Source of the DNA: Ascoidea tarda (nom. inval.)
Taxonomy: Eukaryota > Ascomycota > Saccharomycetes > Ascoideales > Ascoideaceae
NCBI GenBank assembly: GCA_030560485.1
Contig: JAKTTS010000003.1
Span: 1 to 64,000 of the forward strand
Length of the DNA stretch: 64,000 nucleotides
Reading direction: 5' to 3'
Shown: in pieces, positions 43,774 through 53,239 of the stretch
Layout: each line of letters starts with the position of its first letter
How positions within the stretch are numbered: position 1 is the stretch's first letter
The notes under the pieces: model-generated
Told to the model about the DNA's origin: nothing
Database searches by the model: none
What the model saw: only the letters and a program-made list of their open reading frames with translations
Position numbers and translations under genes: made by a program

Positions 43774-44831
43774 ATTGTTATTATTAGGAGAAGGATTGTT
43801 GCTGTTTGGATGATTAGAGTTGTTATTATCAGTGTGGTTGAGAAAAAAAGGATATTCGTTTGAATTGGAGTTCATTGTAGAATTAGTGTTGTTATTGGAT
43901 TTGGCGTAAGTATTGTTTGTGTTATGGGTGGGATTTGAGTTTGGAAGATGGATAAGGCCATTTAAAGCTGAGGAAACAGTTGATGGTCGAAAAGGAGGAG
44001 TTGAAAATTGGTGCAGAAGATCATTCAAGGCAGAAGAGGGTGAGAAGGGCTTTGCTCTTATGTTGGAGGTGTTGGAGCTGGTGTTGGGAGGGTTCAAGGT
44101 GGAGGGGGATGAGGTTGAGGTGAGTAGGAATTGGAGACTTGAGGTGTGTTGCTGGTGGTGGTTGGCCATGGACTCAAGAACACCAGCAGCACTATGGACC
44201 TGAGCAGTGCTGTTGTTTATTGGTATTTTGGGGTTTGTGGAGAGAAGTAAAGGAGAGGTGATTACTTGCAAACCAGGAGCAAAGTGGGTTGGGGTGGAGG
44301 AGGGATACTGTAGGGGCTTTGGTAGGTTGTGGTTTGGGAAAATGGAAGATTGGCCCCAGGGGTTGGGAGTCTGGGAGAGGTGGTTAAGTTTGGATAGGTT
44401 TTTGTTGGTGATGTTGGTGATGGAGTGGAGGTTGTTATTGTTGTTATTGTTGTTATTATTGTTGTTGTTCAAGTGGGCGAGAGTGTTTATATCTTCTCTG
44501 GGTCTGAGAGGAATTAAACCGGGGGAATTTGTCACGGATGTGATTGGAGATGAAGAATTTTTATTTGAGGTTGAAATGGAAGCAGAAGCAGAGCTGGAGA
44601 GAACGAAGGAGGAGGTGGTGGTCGTGTTTAGTTGGGAGGTGATGAGATTAGAGTTGGCAGTGTTGGAATGATGGTCTTTTGGTTTTGACTTTCTGAATTT
44701 TTTTTTTATAGCAGTTGAGGAATCTAGTTTTGGTTCCAATTTGGGAGTGTTTGGCAGCTTTGAGTTTTTGTGATTGTGATTGTGATTGTGACTGTGACTG
44801 TGGTTGTTGTTGTTGATGTTGATGCTGTTAA

Positions 44832-44884
<53 letters not shown>

Positions 44885-45912
44885 TGGATATTTATTGAGG
44901 AGGTTGAATTGGATGGAGAATTGTTTGAGTTGGAAGAGGAAGAAGAGGAAGAAGAGGAAGTAGTGGTGGAAGAGTTGTTTGAGTTTGGGGGGTGTTTAAC
45001 TCTGTTTCTTGATTTGATTATATCAGTTTTGAGAGAGATGGGTCTTGCTCTTCCATGTAGTTTCAAGAATAAACCACAGGCGTTGCAGAGGACCTGGCCA
45101 GTTTCGTCTCTTCTCCATAGGGGAGTAGTCTGAGTTTTGCAGTTACGACAAGTGGGAGTTGTTATGTTAGTTTTTGTTGTTGTTGTGCCATTGTTTGATG
45201 TTTTTGAGGTTGTTTTAGCATTTGGGTGAACAGGAATTAAATCTTTGTTTAGGGACGAGGATGATGGGGACGAGGAAGAAGAAGGGTGGTTATTGATCAA
45301 GTTGTTTATGTTATTTGAATCTTTTGAATCTTTTGAGTCTTTTTGATCTTTTTGAATTTTTAGATCTTTTATATCTTTCAGGTCCTTTTTATCCTTTTTG
45401 TCTTTTTGATCTTTTAAATCTTTTAGATCTTTTAGATCTTTTAAATCTTTTAAATCCTTTAGTTCCTTTAGTTCTTTTTGATCTTTATTGAGAGGATTAA
45501 GGTTATTCAAGTGATTTAGGGTATTTGAGTTTGATAGGGTAGATAGTTTAGGGAGATGAGGGAGATGAGGGAGATGAGATAGATTTGATAAATTGTTGAT
45601 TGGAGAATGAATGGATAGTGGGGATTTGTTTGAAATAGGATGTTTGGATATATTGTTGGTAAGGAGAGTATTGTTCATGTTGAAATTATTAGGTTTGTTA
45701 GTGTTATTAGTGTTGTTGGTGTTATTAGTGTTAACAGATTTACTGGAAGAAATAGAATTAGAGGTTGTAGGGGTAGAAATGGGAGTATTATGTTTAAGAG
45801 AAGTAGAAGAAGTAGAAGAAGTGGAGGTGGAAATGGAAGAAGTGGATGAGGACGAGGATGAAGATGAAGGTGGAGGAATAATCTGGGAAGATTGAGTTGA
45901 TATTTCATTCAT
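42361..45912 (-). CDS. DAL80: GATA-type zinc-finger regulator, DAL80/GZF3 family, 1183 aa
   Basis: A repressor-type GATA factor of nitrogen catabolite control. A single zinc finger lies at residues 255-279 (Cys255-x2-Cys258...Cys276-x2-Cys279) with the text [19 protein letters not shown], followed by [20 protein letters not shown], which is typical of Dal80/Gzf3. Near the C-terminus a leucine-zipper coiled coil ([22 protein letters not shown]) matches the dimerisation zipper of Dal80 and Gzf3. The protein is several times longer than Dal80 (269 aa) because of poly-Asn, poly-Ser and a Leu-Lys-Asp repeat at about 146-200. Position next to SPO14 and DID2 favours DAL80, as those are neighbours in S. 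cerevisiae; GZF3 is the alternative name. GATAAG sites upstream suggest auto- or cross-regulation. Confidence 0.88.
45330..45480 (-). repeat. Leu-Lys-Asp coding repeat in the GATA factor
   Basis: Tandem 9-nt units give repeated Leu-Lys-Asp and variants (Gln-Lys-Asp, Ser-Lys-Asp) over about 50 residues, residues 146-200 of the GATA factor. Such a charged array could form a long single helix. Not known to me in Dal80 or Gzf3. Confidence 0.8.
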
Positions 45913-45930
45913 TTTGAAATTATTTTCGTT

Positions 45931-46010
45931 TTATAATATAATAGTATAATATATTATAATATATTATAATATAATAGTATAATATATTATAATATATTAT
46001 AATATATTAT
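45931..46010. repeat. AT-only tandem repeat, about 33-nt unit
   Basis: Two imperfect copies of a roughly 33-nt unit beginning ATAGTATAATATATTATAAT, themselves made of TATAATAT words, lie just upstream of the GATA-factor start. They could serve as a TATA-containing core promoter or a nucleosome-excluding tract. Confidence 0.7.
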
Positions 46011-46138
46011 GTTGTATTGTAAATGGATATGAAATAAAAGTATAAAAGTATAATGATATAATAATGACAGTGATATGATAATAATAATAATAATATAATG
46101 GTAAAATCAGAAAATAGCGAAATAATATAACAATCTAA

Positions 46139-46265
46139 GATAAGTCGAGATAGAGTGATTATCAGATATGAACTTGTTTGCAAAGTGTCCAAGGAGAGAT
46201 AAAGAGGCTCTTTCTTTTTCAGTTTATCTGCAAATTAAGTTGGATATATAGCTGCGACAGATAAG
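46139..46265 (-). promoter_or_regulatory. Cluster of GATA sites upstream of the GATA factor
   Basis: GATAAG occurs at 46139-46144 and 46260-46265. TTATC (GATAA on the other strand) occurs at 46159-46163 and 46224-46228. The spacing fits the multiple-GATA arrangement through which yeast GATA factors regulate one another. Such words are common in AT-rich DNA, so function is inferred from the downstream gene. Confidence 0.45.
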
Positions 46266-46775
46266 TGGAATAGCAAAGGAAACAAACAAGAGATGGGAGA
46301 AGCTCATTAACTGAACTAACAAAAGACGATAAAAGAGTGCAACGAAATGGAAATCGAAAATTTAATGAGAAAATCCAATTGAAAATTTTTTGATTTGATA
46401 AAACTGATAAATAAAAATCAAACGAAGGAAGAAAAAAGAGAAACTACAAAAAAAAACTAAAAAAAGACTAAAAAATTTTCACCAAAGATAAAAGATAATG
46501 GTATTAGAAGTTAATCTTAAATCCAAACTGCGTCTTTCTCGCAGCAGCCTGGAAAGTCCTGAGACGACCTGTGGTCTTTGCAACAAGCACAAGCAGAGAA
46601 GGGAAAAGAGAGAAGAGAGAGGCAAAGAGCTTCCGCTGCTTCTGCTGCTGGTGCTGGTGCTTTTTCTGCTGCTTTTTCTGCTTCTTCTTCTGCTGTCTCT
46701 TCTGTTCTTTCTCCTGCTTCCTCTGCTGTTCGCCTGTTCGGGTGGTCGCCAACACGCGCCCCGTACAAACCACGA

Positions 46776-46783
46776 ACCAATCA
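46776..46783 (+). promoter_or_regulatory. HAP2/3/4/5 (CCAAT) site, COR1 promoter, distal
   Basis: ACCAATCA, whose complement TGATTGGT fits the TNATTGGY consensus of the CCAAT-binding activator of respiratory genes. It lies about 1.1 kb upstream of the COR1 ATG, which is far for yeast. Confidence 0.4.
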
Positions 46784-46825
46784 CAGCGCGCGCACAGCCA
46801 ACAGCCTAATCTTATCTCTGGCTGG

Positions 46826-46847
46826 CTGCTGCTGCTGCTGCTGCTCA
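46826..46847 (+). repeat. CTG trinucleotide repeat
   Basis: A run of seven CTG units inside the GC-rich promoter island, with further imperfect CTG runs around 46635-46740 and near 46885-46905. Confidence 0.85.
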
Positions 46848-47008
46848 AGCTGGCTCTGCTGGCGTTGGTGGCCCACAACGAGGCTCCTGCTGCTGCTGCT
46901 GCTGCTCCAATTGCCTCGCTGCTGCCGCCAGACCACTGTCAGCTCAGCTGGTGTCTCCACTCTCCAGCAGCCATCTTGAAGCATACCTTCTTCTGCTGGG
47001 GCTCGCTG

Positions 47009-47016
47009 GCCAATCA
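47009..47016 (+). promoter_or_regulatory. HAP2/3/4/5 (CCAAT) site, COR1 promoter, proximal
   Basis: GCCAATCA (complement TGATTGGC) matches the HAP consensus. It lies about 850 nt upstream of COR1 in the GC-rich block. COR1 is a classical HAP target in S. cerevisiae. Confidence 0.45.
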
Positions 47017-47861
47017 CAGCACCCCGTCGCTATCATTCCCTATAGGAAAACACTATTAGCGATCTTCAAGCACCAAGGTCACTCCTCCAGCTGCCAGACT
47101 CCTTTCCTATTTCACTGTTTCACTCATGTATTACCTTATGTTCTGCGATTGCACTGCTCCAGAATTTTCCCCTTCCACTGTGCTTGCTTTGTTCTTTTCG
47201 GTCCACCTCTAGCTTTATCGCCTGAGCTCTTCAACCTTTTCGCTCCTAGTTTTGGTCACGGGTTTTGACCAAATATCCACCCAACAGAAAACGATTCTTC
47301 AGCGCGCACCGGCGCACTGGCACACACAAGACGCAGCAGAGTGCTCTCACACGTAGTGTATTCCGAGGATGCTCTCGGTTCAGACCCCTGTGTGCCAGGC
47401 CCCTGCGCACAGACCCCGTTGAAAACCCTTCTCCCGACCTCTCTCAATGAAAAAGCTGATATTAAATTCCCAAATTTTCATTGGCTGCAACTTTTCACTT
47501 CACCAACAGAATTATCAGCATCTCCTTTGGATTCAGCTTTTTGCTTTCGCCGATTCACAACAGTCTTATATTATTTATACTGCTTCACCTGTCTCTGTTT
47601 CCCAACGTTTCCTAAGGAAAATTTCAAAGAGCTTCAGTCCACATTCTTCCTTTGTTTTTCCCTTCCTTGGTTTCTGGCACTCGTAGTCCACCACTTGTAT
47701 TTCCTATTTACCAATATTCCCGTATTTCTTATTATAATATTATCTCCATCTCTGCTGATTTATCCTAATAACTAAATCAACAGATAACAAACAAATCGTT
47801 AAAACAAAAAACTTATCCACTCGACTCGAATATCGAATTCCTCAATCACAATCTCACAAAA

Positions 47862-49196
47862 ATGATCTCTCGTTCAAACTGCCTTAAGGCTTTCCGTACT
47901 GCTTCTCGCTACTACTCAACCTCCATCATAAAGCCAAAATACACCTCCTTACCAAGTGGTTTAACAATCGCTACTCAATCTGACCCAAATGCAAAATCCT
48001 CTGCAATTGGTCTATACTTCGGTACTGGTTCCAAATACGAAAACCCCTATAACAATGGTGTCTCCTCCCTCATCGGCAACTACTTTGTCAACTTGAACCA
48101 AAACGACGCTGCAAAATTCGGTTCCATATTGTCCTTTGAAAACTCAAGAGAATCAACTGGTATCATATCCCAATCAATCAACCCAGAACAATCCCTATCT
48201 CAACTAGCCTCCTTTTTCAACTCTCCCAATTTCGACTCCTCTTTAGTCCAATCCCAAGCCAAACTAGCCTCCAAAAATGCTGAAATATTCGAATCAAACT
48301 ACCCCAAAATGGTTCTCGAACACTTGCACTCTGTTGCCTTTCAAAACTCATCCCTAGCTTTACCAATCAACGGTACCTCCGACACTTTGTCAACTTTGCA
48401 ATCTTCAGACTTGGAAAAATTCTTTAACAAAAACTACTTTGCAAGCAACGCTGTCGTTGTGGGTGCTGGTAACATTGCCCATGAAACTCTCGTCGAATTA
48501 GCTGAAAAACACTTCTCCCTCAAAGAAGGCTTGCCTGAACAACCCAAACCTGCTTCTTTCTTGGGTTCTGAAGTCAGAATGAGAGACGACACTCTTCCAA
48601 AGGCCTACATTGCCATTGCTGCTGAAGGTCCCGCAGTCGATTCCCCAGATTACTACACTGCTCTAGTCGCTTCTTCGGTTTTCGGTTCATACCTCTACTC
48701 TGAACCCTTTTATCACAACTCAGGTGTCAAATTGGCCTCCATCTTAACCGAATACCACGTAGCTGACTCATACGACCACTTTTCCTTATCCTACAAAGAT
48801 TCCGGTTTATGGGGTTTTGTCACTGAAACTTCAAACATCTCAAACATCGACGATTTGATCCACTTTACTCTCAAAGAATGGAACAGATTGTCCATTTCTC
48901 TCACCGAAACTGAAGTCGAAAGAGCAAAGGCCTATCTATCAACAAAACTATTCAACCAATTCAACTCTCCAAAGAACACTGCCTCAATCATTGGTAAGGA
49001 TGTCGCTTCCGGTGGTAGAACTGCCACAACTGCCCAGATTCAACACAACATCGACGCTGTATCTTTATCCAAAATCAAAAACTGGGCTCAAGATGCCTTG
49101 TATGATAAAGATATCGCCATCTCTGGTACTGGTCAAATTGAAGCTTTGCTCGAGTACTCTCGTATTCGTGCTGATATGTCTATGATGCGTTGGTAA
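47862..49196 (+). CDS. COR1: Cytochrome bc1 core protein 1, 444 aa
   Basis: Core subunit 1 of respiratory complex III, on the matrix face of the inner membrane. A basic presequence (about 1-22, MISRSNCLKAFRTASRYYSTS) leads into an M16 peptidase-like fold without the HxxEH zinc site, as expected for a core protein. Distinct matches to yeast Cor1 include ENPYNNGVSSL, VLEHLHSVAFQN, SNAVVVGAGNI, FLGSEVRMRDDTLPKA, HFSLSYKDSGLWGF, DDLIHFTLKEWNRL, TEVERAKAYL and the exact-style end RIRADMSMMRW. QCR2 is excluded by that C-terminus. Codons are strongly biased with many TCC, AAC and CTC but no CTG that I could find. HSP10 and QCR7 lie within 5 kb. Confidence 0.97.
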   Translation: MISRSNCLKAFRTASRYYSTSIIKPKYTSLPSGLTIATQSDPNAKSSAIGLYFGTGSKYENPYNNGVSSLIGNYFVNLNQNDAAKFGSILSFENSRESTGIISQSINPEQSLSQLASFFNSPNFDSSLVQSQAKLASKNAEIFESNYPKMVLEHLHSVAFQNSSLALPINGTSDTLSTLQSSDLEKFFNKNYFASNAVVVGAGNIAHETLVELAEKHFSLKEGLPEQPKPASFLGSEVRMRDDTLPKAYIAIAAEGPAVDSPDYYTALVASSVFGSYLYSEPFYHNSGVKLASILTEYHVADSYDHFSLSYKDSGLWGFVTETSNISNIDDLIHFTLKEWNRLSISLTETEVERAKAYLSTKLFNQFNSPKNTASIIGKDVASGGRTATTAQIQHNIDAVSLSKIKNWAQDALYDKDIAISGTGQIEALLEYSRIRADMSMMRW

Positions 49197-49596
49197 GAAA
49201 TCTCAATATCCAAATAACCAATCATTACCTATCTTTATATATATATACACACTTACTTACTTTTAATAAAAAAGAAACCCTATTCTCAGTTTCTTGTTGT
49301 TAAATATATATTTGCTTTGTACTTTCTTTTTTATTCGAAATCACCTAATAAAACAATATATCATGGAATTTATTACAAATTGAAATTGGAAAATAAAATT
49401 TAGATTTCTTTTATTTTTATTATTATCATTACTATTAATATTATTATCATAATTATTATCTTTTTTCGCTCTTTTGCTCTTTTGCTCTTTCTTAGAAACT
49501 ATTTAGTTCTTATTACACATATATACAAGAAAATTAATGAGAATTAATAACCTAGAAATAAAAAAGATCAACCGTCTGATTGTCTTTTAATCAAAT
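49197..49596. other. Intergenic, convergent COR1 and HSP10 3' ends
   Basis: About 400 bp, AT-rich, with TATATATA near 49237-49247 and ATT/TTA microsatellite at 49415-49460. No gene. Confidence 0.55.
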
Positions 49597-50049
49597 TCAT
49601 TCTTTAGATACTTTGGCTAAAATTTCAGAATCTCTGAAAAGCAAAAACTCTTCTTCACCAACTTTAATACTTTGTCCACCAAATCCTGGAATCAAAACTT
49701 CTTCGCCTTTTTGAACAGAAGTTGGAATCAAATCACCATTGTTATTAACATATCCTGGCCCAGTTGCAATAACCTTAGCTTGCATCAACTTTTCCTTTTC
49801 AGTTCCTGGTAAATAAATACCTGATGCTGTTCTAGCTTCTTGTTTCAACCTTTGCACTAAAACTCGGTCAAATAATGGTTTCAATGCAGAAACTGATTTC
49901 AAAAGTGTTGACTAATAAAAAAAAAAGATTCAATCAAATCATTCAACAGTTAGTAAACAAGGAGCTTTATTTAATCATTTTAAACATTTTTTTTTTCTTT
50001 TTGTTTACTCTACTATTTTAAGCTTAAGTATACAATTACAACATACCAT
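49597..50049 (-). CDS. HSP10: Mitochondrial chaperonin 10, 105 aa, first exon is only ATG
   Basis: The GroES-type co-chaperonin of Hsp60 in the mitochondrial matrix. The main exon encodes STLLKSVSALKPLFDRVLV, then TASGIYLPGTEKEKLMQAKV, VIATGPGYV, VLIPGFGG (mobile-loop and roof regions in family order) and the end FRDSEILAKVSKE. S. cerevisiae Hsp10 begins MSTLLKS, and the exon here begins exactly at TCA ACA with no ATG. Upstream, ATG at 50049-50047 is immediately followed by a GTATGT donor; the intron ends TTATTAG at 49912. Splicing therefore gives ATG-TCA-ACA, a 3-nt first coding exon. Total coding length is 318 nt (105 aa against 106 in S. cerevisiae). A heat-shock element lies about 210 nt upstream. 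Confidence 0.95.
49912..50046 (-). other. HSP10: HSP10 intron, 135 nt
   Basis: The donor GTATGT directly follows the start codon. A perfect branch sequence TACTAAC lies about 40 nt before a T-run and the acceptor ATTAG. The homology-defined N-terminus (M-STLLKS) fixes both splice sites. Confidence 0.93.
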
Positions 50050-50496
50050 TTTTGTGATTTGGAAAGATGAATAAAACAAAGAAATGAGAAATGTAAATAG
50101 TACGTCAAAAGATAGTGGCACTCAAGTTTGAAGAGTCTGGAGAAGGATTTGAAAACAGTTTATATGAAAAATTTCACTCTCAACTTTCCATCTGCTTTTC
50201 CTCTGCTTTTACTCAGCTTTTACTCAGCTTTTATTCAGCGGTTTTGCAAGAGCCAATGGAAACTTCTAGAACTTCCGCCGGATCTGGTGGGTGGTTTTCC
50301 GAATGCGGAGGCACGGTTGTATCTTGGATATTATTTGCGGAAGTAAAGTTATACTCAACGGAAATCAGCGGATCGTAAATGAGATTTCTTTAAACATATA
50401 TATATATAAATGTATGGCAATCATAAAAAAAAATATAGCAATTAATCCAGCTCATTGGGAAATAAAACAAGTAGAAAGAAAAACAAAAAAAAATAT
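50050..50496. other. HSP10 promoter / downstream of the oxidoreductase gene
   Basis: About 450 bp, moderately GC-rich at 50150-50345, containing CAGCTTTTACT repeats near 50205-50235 and the heat-shock element. No gene. Confidence 0.55.
50259..50271 (-). promoter_or_regulatory. Heat-shock element of HSP10
   Basis: GAAACTTCTAGAA is three perfect alternating nGAAn units (GAA-nn-TTC-nn-GAA), the canonical Hsf1 site. It lies about 210 nt before the HSP10 start codon, and HSP10 is a known Hsf1 target. Confidence 0.75.
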
Positions 50497-51765
50497 TTAT
50501 AATCGTGAATCTAGACTGAGATCTAATTTTTTTGAAATTAATTTATTGCAGTAATCACTATACTTCATCAAAGCCCTTGGTGCATTGAATAAAATCTCGC
50601 CTTCACCAGTACAAGTAATAACACTTTTATTACCAAAAGTAACCGACATATGAGCTCCAGGTAGGTTTATAAAACTTTTTGGCAAGTTTGGAGCATTGAA
50701 TTCAGAAAAGATGACATTTGAGATGTTATCACCAGAAATTCCTCCACAATGCATTGCACCTCCAGCACTTTTAACAAAATTTAAATCTGTGATATCACCA
50801 GCTGCAAAGATCTTATCTTCAAAGCCCTTAATAGAGCAGTCATTGTTGATTTTAACTTGATCAAACTGGTTCAATGAGCTTAAAAATGGCGAGTTTTCAA
50901 ATTTAAGATAATCAATATTATTTTTATGAGAATTGCACCAATAAACTAAATCAGCTTTTATTTCTTTATGCTCTGAATTATTAGTGATCAATGTTATTAA
51001 AACGTCATTTTTATTATTGCTATTTTTGATTTCATCCAATACTCTTGTATTCAAAAGAGTATTTTCTTTTCCAATAACATTTTGCAAGATCTCAGTCGAT
51101 TTTTCAGCAAATTCTTTAGGCAATTTAGGCTCTTTTAAAATAGTTGCATGTGGATGGATTAGTTTAACCAATTTATCTGGATAGTGTTGTTTTATCTCCC
51201 CTGCTACTTCGACGCCCAATGCACCACCACCGATTACAACCACTGAATTAGCAGATTTGATTTTTTCAAGAGATTGTCCCATCTCATCGACAAACTGCAG
51301 CCTAGTCAAGCCCTTGGGATCCAATGGCCAGTTTCTCGTCCTGCCAGTTGATACCGAACAATAGTCGAAATTTAAAACCCGATTGGAACTCGTTACAGCA
51401 TGATCGGAATACAATCGATGGCAGCGATCCTTTATGTGATTGATGTTAATAATAATACTGTCTGTTATGTTTAGAGTATCATTAATTGGTAAGTTTAAGG
51501 TTTTTTGATTATACTCAAAATAAGACTCATTAGCATGCTTTGGATCAAGTAAAGCTAGTGGAATACCCAAAATATTGATAAACCCATTTCTTGGTTCTAA
51601 AACGGTGATATCTAGATTCAATTTGAGAATATTTTTATTTGACAAGGCACTTGAATAAGCTGTTTGGTTTTTGGTAATGTTATTGATAATCGATTTAAGT
51701 GCTGAAAGACCGCCAAAAGCACCGCCAACGATCAAGATATTTTTTGAAACTATACTAGTTGTCAT
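50497..51765 (-). CDS. FAD-dependent oxidoreductase, AIFM2/FSP1-like, 422 aa
   Basis: Pyridine nucleotide-disulphide oxidoreductase fold. The N-terminal FAD-binding ILIVGGAFGGLSALK is at residues 9-23. A second Rossmann motif, VVVIGGGALGVEVAGEI, lies near 174 for NAD(P)H. The late FAD motif FAAGDITDL lies near 326. In between, VSTGRTRNWPL is the typical ATG-like motif region. This architecture fits the AIFM2/FSP1 (AMID) family of NAD(P)H:quinone oxidoreductases and yeast Aif1. I see no N-terminal targeting sequence, and the very start (MTTSIVSKN) is short. Mitochondrial or lipid-droplet location cannot be judged. It is a single-frame gene upstream of HSP10 on the same strand. The specific orthologue is uncertain, so I give no symbol. 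Confidence 0.82.
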   Translation of the reverse strand: MTTSIVSKNILIVGGAFGGLSALKSIINNITKNQTAYSSALSNKNILKLNLDITVLEPRNGFINILGIPLALLDPKHANESYFEYNQKTLNLPINDTLNITDSIIININHIKDRCHRLYSDHAVTSSNRVLNFDYCSVSTGRTRNWPLDPKGLTRLQFVDEMGQSLEKIKSANSVVVIGGGALGVEVAGEIKQHYPDKLVKLIHPHATILKEPKLPKEFAEKSTEILQNVIGKENTLLNTRVLDEIKNSNNKNDVLITLITNNSEHKEIKADLVYWCNSHKNNIDYLKFENSPFLSSLNQFDQVKINNDCSIKGFEDKIFAAGDITDLNFVKSAGGAMHCGGISGDNISNVIFSEFNAPNLPKSFINLPGAHMSVTFGNKSVITCTGEGEILFNAPRALMKYSDYCNKLISKKLDLSLDSRL

Positions 51766-52499
51766 TTTTTCAGAGTATTAAGCTGAACAGTAAATATAAA
51801 AGCAATGATATTTATTTAACCTGGAAAAGAGTGAGATTACAGGCCTGAAATTTTCATGAATAAACCCATGGCAATTTATATTCAAAACTAAAGTCATTAT
51901 AATATAGGATAATTATACATGGAAAATGAATATAATTGAGGTTAGGGGTGGAATTAAACCTATTTAAGCCAGCGAGAGGAGGAATAAGTCTATTGTTGGA
52001 GTTAAGCAGAACAACTTGATTCTGACAGCATTATTAAGGAAAGAGTGACAATTTGTAATGTAAAGATTCATTTACAATTGTTAGCTGATTGTGAAATACA
52101 GAAAAATTTCTACACATCAAATCCACGGCAGTTTCTTAAAACGGCCCACAAACCGCTGCCTAATGTTTTACAGCCGGAAGTAACCCCAAACAGAACTATC
52201 TCCGTCAATCGAAAAAAAAGAATCGGTGCGGAGATAATCCGTATTGGGAAAGCGCCATTACGATAATTGTCCTTTACTAATTTGCCTTGATTTGCCTTAC
52301 TATTTTACTTTACTAATCTACTTTATTACTGTTTACTTTATTACTGTATACTTCATTACTGTTTAATGTACTTTCATTCGACTACTGTTATTGTCTGAGC
52401 ACTGCTTGAGAAAAGCGTAATATTAGTTATATCCATAAAGTAGTGAAAAGTAGTGACAAGTATTATATATGTAGAATATGAATTGAGGTTCTATCTGGT
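51766..52499. other. Oxidoreductase promoter / QCR7 3' region
   Basis: About 730 bp. A slightly GC-richer patch lies at 52120-52265. Repeats of TTTACTTTATTACTG occur at 52305-52365. No supported gene. Confidence 0.5.
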
Positions 52500-52892
52500 T
52501 TATTTGGCAGCTTTGGGAGTGACGACAATGTTGTCCAACAATTCTCTTTCTGCAGCTTCAGCTTCAGCTTCTAAAATATATGGAGTTAAGTAAGGAATAT
52601 CATCCTCTGCCTTTAATTGCTTGCTAGCTGGCAATAGATGATGTGTGAAAGAACATTGATGAGCAGTTAACATTCTGAAATTTCTAGCATAACTCTCTGA
52701 TGGTGGTAATCTTCTAATTGCAGTTTGCATGACATCTGATTCTTCAGCAATTAAATCATCAAATCTAAGACCCATTTGACGGTATCCTGCGTATTCACAG
52801 AATATTTTGCCTAGTGGAACAAAAGCTTTGGCTAAAACTGGAGTCTTTAATATAAAATCAGCAACTTTTACAACAGATGTTAAAGTGGCCAT
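52500..52892 (-). CDS. QCR7: Cytochrome bc1 subunit 7 (14 kDa), 130 aa
   Basis: A small matrix-side subunit of complex III needed for assembly with cytochrome b. The sequence matches yeast Qcr7 along its length: VKVADFILKTPVLAK, AGYRQMGLRFDDLIAEE, MQTAIRRLPPSESYAR, AHQCSFTHHLLP and DIPYLTPYILEAEAEAAERELLDNI. Length is 130 against 127 aa. There is no presequence, as in the S. cerevisiae protein. With COR1 about 3.3 kb away this makes two complex III subunits close together. Confidence 0.96.
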   Translation of the reverse strand: MATLTSVVKVADFILKTPVLAKAFVPLGKIFCEYAGYRQMGLRFDDLIAEESDVMQTAIRRLPPSESYARNFRMLTAHQCSFTHHLLPASKQLKAEDDIPYLTPYILEAEAEAAERELLDNIVVTPKAAK

Positions 52893-53239
52893 TTTGAAAA
52901 AAAAAAGTATTATTTTGAAAGTATGAGACTGTGGTTGAAATAAATTATCAAAAATATTGATTATAGATGAATATATGAATTCAAAATCTGATATACTTTC
53001 AGCTCTTCTCTGTAACTGTTTCTACTGTTCTCTAATATTCTGCAAGAAATCGACTGTATTGGTTTTTCAGCTGGTTTGATTGGCTTGAATAATGCATAAA
53101 AGCGGGTAAGTCCATTTTAACTTTTTATACATGTTTGGTTATAATAGCGTAAGCATTTCTAAGACTCTTAGTAATTTGAAACACGTGAGTTAGTGCTTAT
53201 GTAATCCTTGCTTTGCTGCTTATAAACTGATTCACCATT
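52893..53239. other. QCR7 promoter
   Basis: About 350 bp, AT-rich, containing a CCAAT/HAP site. No gene. Confidence 0.5.
53077..53084 (-). promoter_or_regulatory. HAP2/3/4/5 (CCAAT) site of QCR7
   Basis: TGATTGGC fits TNATTGGY and lies 185 nt upstream of the QCR7 start, a typical distance for HAP sites in respiratory genes. Confidence 0.5.

Larger units (their letters stand above)
45913..47861. other. Divergent promoter DAL80-COR1 with GC-rich CTG-triplet island
   Basis: The DAL80 side (45913-46500) is extremely AT-rich. It is followed by a block at about 46510-47430 that is much richer in G and C, dense in CTG/CAG triplets, and then by C/T-rich sequence up to COR1. The block has overlapping open frames in many phases on both strands, none with a recognisable product, so I regard it as non-coding. 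It carries two CCAAT sites appropriate for COR1. Confidence 0.6.

Noticed and set aside
46500-47450. Several overlapping open frames of 60-160 codons on both strands
   Set aside because: They arise from stop-poor, CTG-rich GC-rich sequence. No domain, low-complexity Ala/Ser/Leu/Cys runs, and mutually overlapping in many frames.
34063-49196. A co-regulated multi-gene system or biosynthetic cluster
   Set aside because: Neighbouring genes are unrelated housekeeping functions on mixed strands. Closeness of COR1, HSP10 and QCR7 is notable but not evidence of a cluster.
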